Shown here: in pieces, positions 19,198 to 27,649 of the stretch
How the letters are laid out: each line of letters opens with the position of its first letter
How positions within the stretch are numbered: position 1 is the stretch's first letter
Assembly (NCBI GenBank): GCA_965204835.1
Contig: OZ242017.1
Location: 930,001 to 994,000 of the forward strand
DNA length: 64,000 bases
From: VXMT01 sp965204835
GTDB lineage: Bacteria; Chloroflexota; Dehalococcoidia; UBA2979
Direction of reading: 5' to 3'
The notes under the pieces: model-generated
Databases searched by the model: none
Told to the model about the DNA's origin: nothing
Seen by the model: the letters and a program-made list of their open reading frames with translations, nothing else
Made by a program: the position numbers and the translations under genes

Positions 19198-19204
19198 GGA
19201 CGTC

Positions 19205-20035
19205 CTAGCGAGGCAGCACGAGGCCACCGGGCAACGTCGGCGGCTGCTGGTCCGGGGCCTGGGCCTCGCTCGTCATCATCGCCTGGGCCTGCTCGATGGT
19301 GAGGAAGGGCGAGACGAGCACGCGATCCCGGATCACGGTCTCCGGATCGCCGGTCGCGCAGCGACGGATCTGCTCGGCGAGGTCCGCTTCGTTCCACCCC
19401 CCGGTGAACCGGCGGCCCCCGATGCTCACCGTGGGCAACTCCGTCACCATGCGGGCCTCGGCGAGGAGCGGGAACTCGGACAGCTCGATCGCCTCGACAC
19501 GCAGGTGGCGCATCACCACCGCGAACGCGGCGGCCAGGCGCAGCGTCACCGCGGACTGGGGGTCGTACGGCGCAACGAGCAGCTCCACCTCGAGGTCCTC
19601 GTCGAGGGCTTCGTCGGCTGCCGCCAGCGTTTCGAGGGTGCTTGCCTCCAACGGCGGGGCTCCCGAGCTGGCGTAGACGATCGTCTCCATGAACGCGGGG
19701 AACAGTACCCCGGACCACAGCCCGACGATGCGCACCTCGCGGCCGCGCCCACGGATGACCGTCACCGGCGCACGGTCGATGCGCGCCTCGCGCGCCCGGT
19801 CGGCGTGGCGGTCGAGGTCGTAGCGCGTCAGCGAGATGCCCGGGTGCAGCGACGCGAACTGGCGGGCTGCGGTGGCCACCTGGTCGCAGAACGTGCACGG
19901 GTCACGGTCCGTGCGGACGAGTGCGGAGTCTTGCTGTGTCCAGATGTCGAGGCCCACGGGCCCGATGACGCGCTGCGCGAGATGGTCGGCGATCGCCGGC
20001 CGCTCTTCCCGCGGGATGGGGGACTCGCTGACCAT
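19205..20035 (-). CDS. Double thioredoxin-fold protein (protein disulfide oxidoreductase-like)
   Basis: 276 residues from the ATG at 20035, two bases after the stop of the upstream phosphatidyltransferase gene. Two thioredoxin-like halves can be traced: the first has the redox motif CTFC and a cis-Pro region DRAPVTVI; the second has the fold elements (ELPTVSIGG) but no CxxC, with SEFPLLAE at the equivalent place. Archaeal and thermophile PDO proteins have a CxxC in at least the second half, so the arrangement is reversed or degenerate here. The C-terminus is Gln/Pro-rich. The link to the lipid genes upstream is unknown. Confidence 0.65.
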   Translation of the reverse strand: MVSESPIPREERPAIADHLAQRVIGPVGLDIWTQQDSALVRTDRDPCTFCDQVATAARQFASLHPGISLTRYDLDRHADRAREARIDRAPVTVIRGRGREVRIVGLWSGVLFPAFMETIVYASSGAPPLEASTLETLAAADEALDEDLEVELLVAPYDPQSAVTLRLAAAFAVVMRHLRVEAIELSEFPLLAEARMVTELPTVSIGGRRFTGGWNEADLAEQIRRCATGDPETVIRDRVLVSPFLTIEQAQAMMTSEAQAPDQQPPTLPGGLVLPR

Positions 20036-20037
20036 GT

Positions 20038-20646
20038 TCAGTCGCCTTCCGCCGCTTCGGCGCGCAGCAAGCGCATCGCGAGGTAGAGCCGCTGGATCGC
20101 GGTGAGCACGGTCAGCACCGCGAGCGCCCACAGCACCGGCCGCACGAGGACGCCCGTGATCAGCGCGACCCCCAGCAGCACCACGCGCTCCGCGCGCCGC
20201 AGCCAGCCCGAGGTGAGCTCGACGCCGAGCCCCTCCGCGCGCGCCCGCACGTACGAGACGAGCAGCGAGCCGGCGAGGACGGCGAACACGAGCGCGGACT
20301 CCTCGTTGTGGCCCTCGCCCAGTTGGTACAGCAGCAGGCCGAAGAGCACCACCGCCTCGGAGAAGCGGTCGAAGACCGAGTCGAGCATCGCGCCGGCCTT
20401 GCTCGCCCGCCCCGTCGAGCGCGCCAGCGCGCCGTCGAGGAAGTCGAGCGCGCTGAACACGAGCATGACGACGCCCCCGGCGGCGAGTGAGCCGGTGGCG
20501 ATGAGCGCCGCCGCGCCGATGTTCCCGGCGAGCGCGAGGAACGACAGCATGTCGGGCGTGACGCCGAGCCGGGCAAGGAGACGCACGATCGGGTCGATCA
20601 CGGCGGCAGGCGCACGGTTCGGCAGCAGGCTGGAAGGCAGCGCCAT
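20038..20646 (-). CDS. CDP-alcohol phosphatidyltransferase, probably phosphatidylinositol-phosphate synthase
   Basis: Integral membrane enzyme of 202 residues with about six hydrophobic helices. The complete family motif DG(x2)AR(x8)G(x3)D(x3)D runs from DFLDGALARSTG through AGAMLDSVFD. Family members join CDP-diacylglycerol to an alcohol; the substrate is not readable from the motif. The neighbouring ino1 and PimA-like genes point to inositol phosphate, giving phosphatidylinositol phosphate as in mycobacteria (pgsA1). Phosphatidylglycerophosphate synthase is the alternative. Confidence 0.8.
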   Translation of the reverse strand: MALPSSLLPNRAPAAVIDPIVRLLARLGVTPDMLSFLALAGNIGAAALIATGSLAAGGVVMLVFSALDFLDGALARSTGRASKAGAMLDSVFDRFSEAVVLFGLLLYQLGEGHNEESALVFAVLAGSLLVSYVRARAEGLGVELTSGWLRRAERVVLLGVALITGVLVRPVLWALAVLTVLTAIQRLYLAMRLLRAEAAEGD

Positions 20647-20700
20647 CAGCGGTACTCCCGCTCATGGGGCTCCCGCCGGTGGGGGCCCGGCCCGAGGGGA

Positions 20701-21876
20701 CTAGTCACGCCGCCGCGCCGAAGCCAGCAGCGAGCGCGTGTGGGCCGCGCGGTCGTCGCGCAGGCGCTCGTAGTAGGAGAGCACGCGGCTCGTCACGCGC
20801 GGCCACGAGTACTCGTCGGCGCGCTTGCGGCCGGCCGCGGCGAGGCGCGCGCGGCGCTGCGGGCTCCGCACCAGCGCCGTGAGCGCCTCGGCGATGGCGA
20901 GGGGGTCGCGCGGCCGCGCGAGCAGGCCGTCCACGTCGTCGGTGATGACCGAGGCGTAGCCGTCGATGTTCGAGGCGACGATGGGGGTGCCCGCGGAGAG
21001 CGCCTCGAGCAGCACGTAGCCCTGCGACTCGTGGCCGGTGGCAGGCGAGCAGAAGATGTCGGCGGTGCGGTAGTAGCGCGGCAAGTCGGCGTCGGAGACG
21101 TCGTCGACGAAGACGATGCCGCGCCGCCCCTCGCGCTCCACCGAGCGCCGGTAGCGGCGCTTCATGCGCGAGTCGGGACCGACGACGACGAGCCGCGTGT
21201 TGGGGTCGCGCGCGTTGACGATCCCGAACGCGCGCAGCAGGTCGCCCAGGCCCTTCCGCTTCTCGGCCCGCCCGACGTAGAGGATGTTGAGCAGGCCGTC
21301 CTCGAGCTCGCGGATCGGCTCCAGCGCCGGGTCGGCGAAGCGCGGCACCTCGATGCCGTTGGGGATGACGTTGTAGTAGCCGGGGAAGTAGCGGCTGACA
21401 TAACGCTGCGCGGGTGGCGACACCGTGATCTTGCCGTCGATCTCGCGGAACCAGCGCTTGAGCAGCCGTCGGCCGTACGAGTAGAGCCGGTTGCCGCCGT
21501 CCTTCGTCGCGTGGAACGTGCCGACGTTGACGACGTTCGGGTTCACCGACCGCGAGGCGCGCAGCACCTGGATCGGCAGCGTCGGCATGAGCGGCTCGTG
21601 GACGTGGACCACCTCGAACTGGTGCTCCTCCAGCGCGCGCCGCACCTGCCGCCCGAGCCGCGGGCTGAGCGCGATGCGCGCCGTCGAGCCCGAGGCCGGC
21701 ACGGGCACGGGCCGCCCGATCGAGATCAAGCGCTCGTTGTCGTGCTCGCCGGTGGCGGGGGCGAGGATGCGGACCTCGTGGCCGTTGGCCTCGAAGCGCT
21801 CGGTGAGCTGCTGGATGTGGCGGTTCACGCCGCCGGGGGTGAGCCAGTCGTAGGGGGAGACGAAGGCGATCTTCAC
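20701..21876 (-). CDS. GT4 glycosyltransferase, phosphatidylinositol mannosyltransferase (PimA)-like
   Basis: 391 residues from a GTG at 21876 that overlaps the PHP gene stop (GTGA). The GT-B fold shows an N-terminal PGGVNRHIQQL segment, GHEVRILAPA, VVHVHEPLMPTLP and, in the C-terminal half, the GT4 donor-site region ATGHESQGYVLLEALSAG. The N-terminal segments match mycobacterial PimA closely in pattern (PGGV, GSxARLxxxP, HxHEP), so transfer of mannose from GDP-mannose to an inositol lipid at the membrane is a reasonable inference. A role in another glycolipid cannot be excluded. Confidence 0.8.
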   Translation of the reverse strand: MKIAFVSPYDWLTPGGVNRHIQQLTERFEANGHEVRILAPATGEHDNERLISIGRPVPVPASGSTARIALSPRLGRQVRRALEEHQFEVVHVHEPLMPTLPIQVLRASRSVNPNVVNVGTFHATKDGGNRLYSYGRRLLKRWFREIDGKITVSPPAQRYVSRYFPGYYNVIPNGIEVPRFADPALEPIRELEDGLLNILYVGRAEKRKGLGDLLRAFGIVNARDPNTRLVVVGPDSRMKRRYRRSVEREGRRGIVFVDDVSDADLPRYYRTADIFCSPATGHESQGYVLLEALSAGTPIVASNIDGYASVITDDVDGLLARPRDPLAIAEALTALVRSPQRRARLAAAGRKRADEYSWPRVTSRVLSYYERLRDDRAAHTRSLLASARRRD

Positions 21877-22712
21877 CGCATGCCCCCGATCGGCGGGATC
21901 GTCGGCGCGCGCAGCTTCTGGATCTGCCCGCCGATCACCTTGCGAGGCGTCACGGACAGCCCTCGCACCTGCTGCAGCGCGAGCTGCCGGAAGCCCAGCC
22001 GCCGCATGCTCGGTGCGCGGCCGGCCTGCGCCATCGTCGTGCGCGCCTCGATCGCCTCGCGCAGCTCGTCGGCGGTGTGGCCGCGGAAGAGCGTCGTGGC
22101 GGTGCCGACGCCTTCGAGGAAGTGGGCGTCGCTGCCGCCGGTCTCGGCGAGGTGGTAGCGCTCGCGGTTGCGGCGCAGCGCCCGCGCGCCGGTGACGCGC
22201 CCGGCGAGCGTGGTGTTGGCCACCTCGATCCCGTCGGGGTGCGTGGCCGGGTCGCCGTTGTCGAGCAGCCGGTCCAGCGTGCGGCGGCCGACGGAGCGCG
22301 TGAGCCACGAGAAGGGGTGCGGCACCACCGCGATCCCGCCCGCGCGGTGCACCAGCTCGACCGACTCGGCGAGCGGTCGCAGCGAGGGCACCGGCTCGTC
22401 GACCCACAGCGCGAGGAGGTGCCCGGCGCGGGTCGTGATCTCGATGCCGGGGACGAACTCGAAGCGGTAGTTGCCGCGCGCGTGCAGGTCGCGTGCGAGC
22501 AGCGCGCCCCCGACGTCGTCGTGGTCGGTGACGGCGACGACATCGAGGTCCGTGGAGGTCTCGACGTAGTCGAGCAGGGTCTGTGCGTCGGCCATACCGT
22601 CGCCGAAGGCGGTATGCACCTGGAGGTCGGCGCGGCCGAAGCGCTGGATGGTGGGCTCGTCGTCCGTCGACGCCGTATCCATGATGGCGGCATTGTACTC
22701 CGGCCCCGGCAT
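21873..22712 (-). CDS. PHP-domain phosphoesterase
   Basis: Metal-dependent phosphoesterase of up to 279 residues. Metal ligands of the PHP fold appear in order: LQVHTAFGDG, TDHDD, PGIEIT, PHPFSW and GSDAH. Two starts are possible: ATG 22712, one base after the upstream stop, or ATG 22682, which has a TACAAT box nine bases upstream. TrpH-like PHP proteins hydrolyse nucleotides, but its position between acyltransferase and PimA-like genes makes it a candidate for the phosphatase that converts phosphatidylinositol phosphate to phosphatidylinositol. That role is inference only. Confidence 0.82.
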   Translation of the reverse strand: MPGPEYNAAIMDTASTDDEPTIQRFGRADLQVHTAFGDGMADAQTLLDYVETSTDLDVVAVTDHDDVGGALLARDLHARGNYRFEFVPGIEITTRAGHLLALWVDEPVPSLRPLAESVELVHRAGGIAVVPHPFSWLTRSVGRRTLDRLLDNGDPATHPDGIEVANTTLAGRVTGARALRRNRERYHLAETGGSDAHFLEGVGTATTLFRGHTADELREAIEARTTMAQAGRAPSMRRLGFRQLALQQVRGLSVTPRKVIGGQIQKLRAPTIPPIGGMR

Positions 22713-22713
22713 A

Positions 22714-23589
22714 CTACGTGGACAGCCCGCTCCATACGGGCTGCAACGCGAACCACTGCTCGGGCGACTCGCGGATGCCCGCCTCGAGCGCGCTCGTCAC
22801 CCGCTGCATGCCGTCCTCGACGTCCGCGTCGCGGTCGTCGCCGCGCTCGAGGTAGAGCGGCGGGTCGAGCGCCACGCGCATGCGCTCGCCCGTCGTGCGC
22901 CGCGCAAAGCCGGTGACGATTGGCGAGCCGGTGCGCAGGGCCAGCTCGACCGCGCCGCGCGGCATCCGCGCGCGCTCGCCGAAGAACGGCTGCGGGTGGC
23001 CCGTGCCGAGCACGTCGCGGTCCGCGAGGATCGCGAGGACGTTGCCGGAGCGCAGCTGCTGGATGGCGAGCCGCACGCCCGTGCGGTCGGCCGGCACGAA
23101 GCGCACGCCCGGCGCCTGCCGCAGCTCGTGCACCAGGTCGTGCAGTGCGGGCGGCGAGAGCGGCTCGGTCAGGACGAGCACGTCGAAGCCGAACATCCCC
23201 ATCACGCTGATCAGCGTCTCCGGGTTGCCCAGGTGCGCCGACACGAACATCACGCCGCAGCCCCGGTCGTACGCGTCGAAGAAGCGGTCGAACCCGTCGA
23301 CCGCCTCGATGCGCTCGATGGTGTCGGCGGGCGAGAGGTGGGCGGAGTGCGCCATGTCGGCCCAGTAGCGCAGCGCCGTGCGGACGTTGCCGCGGGCCGC
23401 GCGGGCGATGTCGGCGGGCCGCGCCTCGCCGTCGTGGGCGTGCCGCATATGGTCGGTGGTGACGTTGCGCAGGCGCTGCGAGGCGAACCAGGCGAGCGTG
23501 CCCGCGACGTCCGCGATGGCGTACAGCACGGACAGCGGCAGCCGTCCGAAGACCTCGATCCACACCCGCAGGGCGGTAGCGGCGACCAT
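22714..23589 (-). CDS. LpxL/PatA-family lysophospholipid acyltransferase (second)
   Basis: 291 residues. An N-terminal hydrophobic helix (LPLSVLYAIADVAGTLAWF) is followed by the catalytic HX4E motif in SAHLGNPE, with downstream LADRDVLGTG and the FFG segment typical of the HtrB/LpxL/PatA group. This family acylates lipid A in Gram-negatives and phosphatidylinositol mannosides in mycobacteria; the local genes favour the second. It lies three bases after the neighbouring acyltransferase gene. The His and Glu needed for catalysis are present. Confidence 0.85.
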   Translation of the reverse strand: MVAATALRVWIEVFGRLPLSVLYAIADVAGTLAWFASQRLRNVTTDHMRHAHDGEARPADIARAARGNVRTALRYWADMAHSAHLSPADTIERIEAVDGFDRFFDAYDRGCGVMFVSAHLGNPETLISVMGMFGFDVLVLTEPLSPPALHDLVHELRQAPGVRFVPADRTGVRLAIQQLRSGNVLAILADRDVLGTGHPQPFFGERARMPRGAVELALRTGSPIVTGFARRTTGERMRVALDPPLYLERGDDRDADVEDGMQRVTSALEAGIRESPEQWFALQPVWSGLST

Positions 23590-23592
23590 GCG

Positions 23593-24471
23593 TCAGGCGG
23601 CCCGTTCCTCGCGCGCGTCGTCCAGCCAGAGCGAGCGGAAGATGTACCACTGCTCCGGGTGACGCCGCACCATCTCCTCGAGCGACCGGAAGATCGCCTG
23701 CGTCAGCCCGTGCACGTCGCGCTCCATGTCGCCGGTCGGCTCGTAGCGGATGTGCTCGAGGTCGGGCGTGGCGCGGTCGCTCCAGGTGTCGAGCCGCGGC
23801 ACGGTCGCGGCCATCACCGAGGCCTGCGTGCGCAGCGCGACGCGCGCCGGCGCGTCCGGCACCGCGACGGTGTCACCGAAGAACTCGACCTCCACGCCGC
23901 GGCCGGGCTGCGGTACGTCGATGAGCGCCGCGACCACCTCGTTGCGCCGCAGCGAGCGCAGCAGCCGCGGGCCGATGCGGTCGGCGGGGAGCACCTGCAT
24001 CCCGAGCCTGCGCCGGGAGCCGAGCACCATCTCGTTCAGCCGTGGGTCGTCGAACGTGTCGGCGATGACGGAGATGCGGTACCCGTGCTCGCTGAGCGCG
24101 ACGGCGCCGAGGTCCCACACGCCGAAGTGGATGGTGACCAGCACCATGCCGTTGCCGGCCAGCGCGCCGTCGATGTAGTCCCAGTCCTCGTAGCGCACGC
24201 GCTCGCGCAGCTCCTCGCGGGGGCGCGAGCCGAAGCGCAGGAAGTCGACCAGGTAGAGGCCGTAGTTGCCGAAGGAGGTGCGCGCGACGCGCCTCGCGGC
24301 GCCCTCGTCGCCGCCGGTCACGCGCAGCATGTTGCCGATGCAGCGGCGGCGGCCGCCCGTCCACAGGTAGTACGCGACGACCCCCACGGCGAAGCCGCAG
24401 CCGTACGCCACTCGCAACGGGACGAGCCGGGCGAGCAGCGAGGCGATCCGGAAGCCCCAGTACGCCGCCAT
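23593..24471 (-). CDS. LpxL/PatA-family lysophospholipid acyltransferase (first)
   Basis: 292 residues, the same family and length as its downstream neighbour but clearly diverged. The motif is HX4D (TIHFGVWD), followed by IDVPQPGRGVEVEFFG in the acceptor region. The N-terminus carries a hydrophobic anchor (VAYGCGFAVGVVAYYLW). Two adjacent genes could add two acyl chains at different positions of one glycolipid. It lies 52 bases downstream of ino1 on the same strand. Confidence 0.85.
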   Translation of the reverse strand: MAAYWGFRIASLLARLVPLRVAYGCGFAVGVVAYYLWTGGRRRCIGNMLRVTGGDEGAARRVARTSFGNYGLYLVDFLRFGSRPREELRERVRYEDWDYIDGALAGNGMVLVTIHFGVWDLGAVALSEHGYRISVIADTFDDPRLNEMVLGSRRRLGMQVLPADRIGPRLLRSLRRNEVVAALIDVPQPGRGVEVEFFGDTVAVPDAPARVALRTQASVMAATVPRLDTWSDRATPDLEHIRYEPTGDMERDVHGLTQAIFRSLEEMVRRHPEQWYIFRSLWLDDAREERAA

Positions 24472-24523
24472 CGCGCAGGCAGTCTACGCGCGCGCTGCGC
24501 TACCCGCCCAACGCCCGGTTGCG

Positions 24524-25618
24524 CTACGAGCCCGCCGCGGCCTCGACCTCGCCGCCGATGAACGCCTCCAGGCGGTCGCGCGCCACGTCGTCGTGCCACT
24601 GCTCCGGCGGCGACTTCATGAAGTACGCCGAGGGCTCCAGCAGCGGGCCGCCGATGCCGCGGTCGAGGCCGATCTTCGCGCAGCGGATCGCGTCAATCAC
24701 CACGCCGGCCGAGTTCGGGCTGTCCCACACCTCCAGCTTGCACTCGAGGTTGAGCGGCACCTCGCCGAACGTCGTGCCCTCCATGCGGATGTGGCACCAC
24801 TTGCGGTCCTCCAGCCACGGCACGTGGTCCGAGGGGCCGACGTGCACGTCGGCGTACGGCATCTCGTAGTCGATCTGCGAGGTCACGGCGTTGGTCTTCG
24901 AGATCTTCTTCGACTCCAGGCGCTCGCGCTCCAGCATGTTGAGGAAGTCCGTGTTGCCGCCGAAGTTGAGCTGGTAGGTGCGGTCCACCTTGACGCCCCG
25001 GTCCTGGAAGAGCCGCGCGAGGAGGCGGTGCAGGATGGTCGCGCCGACCTGCGACTTGATGTCGTCGCCGACGATCGGGAGGTTCTTCTCGCGGAAGCGG
25101 TCCGCCCAGTACTCCTCGCGCGCGATGAAGACGGGGATGCAGTTGATGAAGGCGCAGCCCGCCGCCAGGATCTGCTCCACGTACCACTTCGTCGCCTCCT
25201 CGGAGCCGACGGGCAGGTAGCTGATCACGACGTGCGTGTTGGTCTCGCGCAGCACCGAGACGATGTCCGCGGTCGAGCCGGGCGCCTTCGTGATCACCTC
25301 GGAGAGGTACTTGCCGAGGCCGTCGTGGGTCATCCCGCGGATCACGGGCACGCCCAGGTGCGGCACGTCGGCGAACCTGTAGGTGTTGTTCGGCGCGGTG
25401 TAGATCGCCTCGGAGAGGTCCTGGCCGACCTTGTTGGCGTCGATGTCGATGGCGACGGTGAAGTTGATGTCGCTGATGTGGTAGTCGCCGAGGACCGGGT
25501 GCATCAGCCCCGGGATCACCTGGTCCGGGTGGGCGTCCTTGTAGAACTCGACGCCCTGCACGAGCGAGGACGCGCAGTTCCCCACCCCGATGATTGCTAC
25601 GTTGATCGGCTCACCCAC
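24524..25618 (-). CDS. ino1: Inositol-3-phosphate synthase
   Basis: Converts glucose-6-phosphate to myo-inositol-3-phosphate with NAD. The N-terminus VAIIGVGNCASSLVQG is the nucleotide-binding loop; GDDIKSQVGATILHR and LNFGGNTDFLNM are core motifs of the family, and SDHVPWLEDRKW follows. 364 residues is the size of the actinobacterial/archaeal type, shorter than eukaryotic enzymes. Start is GTG 25618, 11 bases after AAAGGGG; the open frame upstream runs under the divergent LysR gene and is not part of the protein. It heads the inositol-lipid cluster. Confidence 0.95.
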   Translation of the reverse strand: MGEPINVAIIGVGNCASSLVQGVEFYKDAHPDQVIPGLMHPVLGDYHISDINFTVAIDIDANKVGQDLSEAIYTAPNNTYRFADVPHLGVPVIRGMTHDGLGKYLSEVITKAPGSTADIVSVLRETNTHVVISYLPVGSEEATKWYVEQILAAGCAFINCIPVFIAREEYWADRFREKNLPIVGDDIKSQVGATILHRLLARLFQDRGVKVDRTYQLNFGGNTDFLNMLERERLESKKISKTNAVTSQIDYEMPYADVHVGPSDHVPWLEDRKWCHIRMEGTTFGEVPLNLECKLEVWDSPNSAGVVIDAIRCAKIGLDRGIGGPLLEPSAYFMKSPPEQWHDDVARDRLEAFIGGEVEAAAGS

Positions 25619-25726
25619 GGTGTTGTGCCCCTTTCGCGGCGCGCGCTCGTCGTCGGCGCGCTGCCTCACACGCGATCGAGGGTACGCACGGGTCCTCCCG
25701 TGGGCTAGTGGAAGTTTCTTCCGAAT

Positions 25727-25741
25727 AGCATAAGATACGCT
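25727..25741. promoter_or_regulatory. Dyad upstream of the LysR-type gene
   Basis: AGCATA-AGA-TACGCT forms an imperfect inverted repeat (AGCnTA/TAnGCT) in the ino1/LysR intergenic region, 22 bases before the LysR start. LysR regulators usually bind such dyads in the divergent region they control, so it may link this regulator to ino1. The site is short and could be chance. Confidence 0.3.
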
Positions 25742-25762
25742 TACCGATAGACGGGAGGCCTC

Positions 25763-26713
25763 GTGACCACCCCGGCCACACCTGACCTCGACGCCGCCGA
25801 GGAAGCCGCCGCGCAGCCGCCCGACCGGGACGCCGACCTCGACGCGCCGCCGCTCAACCTCCACCTCCAGCAGCTCGCCTACGTCCGGGCCCTCGAACGC
25901 TCCGGGACGCTCACCGAGGCCGCGCGACGCCTCCAGGTCAGCCAGCCCGCGCTCTCTCAGTCGCTCTCGCAGCTCGAACGCCGCCTTGGCGTGCCGCTGC
26001 TGGAGCGCGACGGCCGCCGCCGCCAGCTCACCGAGGCCGGCCGCGAGGTCGCGCGCTTCGCCGGTGAGACGCTCGCCCGCGCCGGGGCGCTGCGCGACTG
26101 GCTCGACGCCTACGCCGAGGGCCGCGAGGGCACGCTGCGCGTCGGCATGATCGACGCCGCAAGCCTGTACGCGCTGCCCTCGGCGATCCGTGCCTTCCGC
26201 GAGAGCCACCCCGAGGTGCAGCTCGAGCTCGTCGTCGACCGCTCTGGGCTGCTGCTCGAACGCCTCGCGCGCTTCGAGCTCGACCTGGCGTTCGTCGTGG
26301 GGCCCGTGGCGCCGGAGTTCGACGCGGTCGAGGTGCTCAACGAGCCGCTCTACCTCTACGCTCCGCCCGGCACGACCGAGGAGCCCTCGGACGGCGAGTG
26401 GGTGCTCTACCCGCCGGGCCGCCAGACCCGGCGCATCATCGACGCGGGTCTGGCCGCGCGTGGGATCTGGCCTCGTATCTCCCTCGAAAGCGACAACCCC
26501 GCAGTGCTCGGCCAGATGGTCGCGCTCGGCCTCGGCTGGAGCGTGCTGCCCGAGGGCGTGGTCGAGGGCGTCTCGCCGGAGCTGGCCGCCTCACGTCGCG
26601 ATCAGATCGCGGAGCGCACGCTCCTCGCCGCGCGTCGCGCCCAGTCCCCGCCCGACGCGCGCGCCGAGGCGTTCCTGCGGCTGGTGACGGAACGGGAGCC
26701 CGCCGTCTCGTAA
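25763..26713 (+). CDS. LysR-family transcriptional regulator
   Basis: 316 residues, GTG start at 25763 with GGGAGG just upstream. After an acidic Ala/Asp/Pro-rich N-terminal extension of about 30 residues, the winged helix-turn-helix is clear (GTLTEAARRLQVSQPALSQ, then LERRLGVPLLERDGR). The remaining 210 residues form the periplasmic-binding-like effector domain (GTLRVGMIDAASLYALP). Divergent from ino1; the ligand and targets are unknown, but control of the inositol-lipid cluster is the usual expectation for a divergent LysR gene. Confidence 0.88.
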   Translation: MTTPATPDLDAAEEAAAQPPDRDADLDAPPLNLHLQQLAYVRALERSGTLTEAARRLQVSQPALSQSLSQLERRLGVPLLERDGRRRQLTEAGREVARFAGETLARAGALRDWLDAYAEGREGTLRVGMIDAASLYALPSAIRAFRESHPEVQLELVVDRSGLLLERLARFELDLAFVVGPVAPEFDAVEVLNEPLYLYAPPGTTEEPSDGEWVLYPPGRQTRRIIDAGLAARGIWPRISLESDNPAVLGQMVALGLGWSVLPEGVVEGVSPELAASRRDQIAERTLLAARRAQSPPDARAEAFLRLVTEREPAVS

Positions 26714-26728
26714 CCCTCGTCGCTCTGG

Positions 26729-27649
26729 TCAGGCCGGGAAGACGCGGTAGGGGTGCCAGACGCTCGGGATCGGGCCGCACTCCATCAGCGCGACGAGGCG
26801 GCCGTCGGGGCCGTAGCCGCGCGCCTTCACGCCCACGCGCGCCGGCGGCGCGCCCGCGTGCGCAGGCGGGCGCGTGTCGCGGCCCTGCCGCGCCAGCGCC
26901 ACCGACCGCCTGTTGAGGATCACGGCCGGCCAGTCCGTCAGCACCGCGTCCGGCGCGTGTACGAGGTCCTCGGTGGCGCTCGCCTCCAGCAGCCGCACCG
27001 CGTCGTCGAGCCGCGTCGCGTCGGCCACGGCGAACGGGCCGACGGCCGTGCGGCGCAGCTCGGCGAGGTGGGCGCCGACGCCGAGCGCCTGCCCGAGGTC
27101 GTGCGCGAGCGAGCGCATGTAGAAGCCCTTGGCGCACTCGACCTCGATCTCCAGGTGCGGCAGTGAGACGTCGAGCAGGTCGAGGGCGTAGACGTGCGCC
27201 GGGCGCGGCTCGAGCTGCGGCTGCTCGCCGCGGCGCGCGGCGCGGTGCGCGCGCTCGCCGCCGAGCTTGACGGCGCTGAATGCCGGCGGCGTCTGCATGA
27301 ACTCGCCCCGGAACGCGGGCAGCGCGGCCTCGACGTCGTCGAGGGTCACGCCGGCCGGGTCGCGCGTCTCGCGCACCTCGCCGGCTGCGTCGTAGGTGTC
27401 GGTCTCGACGCCGAGCGTGACGGTGGCCCGGTAGCGCTTGCGCGCGTCCATCAGGGAGTCGATGAGGCGCGTGGCGTTGCCGATGGCGACCGGGAGCACG
27501 CCCGTCGCGGGCCTGTCCAGCGTCCCGGCGTGCCCGACCTTGCGGATGCCCGTGGCGCGCCGGACGGCCCGCACCACATCGAACGACCCCATGTCGGCGG
27601 GCTTGTCGATGTTGATGAAGCCGACGAGCGGCGGGTCGGCGGGGCTCAC
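26729..27649 (-). CDS. truB: tRNA pseudouridine(55) synthase
   Basis: Isomerises U55 in the tRNA T-loop. The catalytic Asp is in GHAGTLDRPATGVL (usually GHTGTLDPxATG). KRYRATVTLGVETDTYD and ECAKGFYMRSLAHDLG are further family motifs. 306 residues; GTG start at 27649 overlaps the rbfA stop. The order rbfA-truB after infB is widely conserved. Confidence 0.95.
   Translation of the reverse strand: MSPADPPLVGFINIDKPADMGSFDVVRAVRRATGIRKVGHAGTLDRPATGVLPVAIGNATRLIDSLMDARKRYRATVTLGVETDTYDAAGEVRETRDPAGVTLDDVEAALPAFRGEFMQTPPAFSAVKLGGERAHRAARRGEQPQLEPRPAHVYALDLLDVSLPHLEIEVECAKGFYMRSLAHDLGQALGVGAHLAELRRTAVGPFAVADATRLDDAVRLLEASATEDLVHAPDAVLTDWPAVILNRRSVALARQGRDTRPPAHAGAPPARVGVKARGYGPDGRLVALMECGPIPSVWHPYRVFPA

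Noticed and set aside
22648..24561. 637-codon plus-strand frame over the acyltransferase genes
   Set aside because: Antisense of two genes with complete catalytic motifs; the predicted protein is a compositionally biased shadow.
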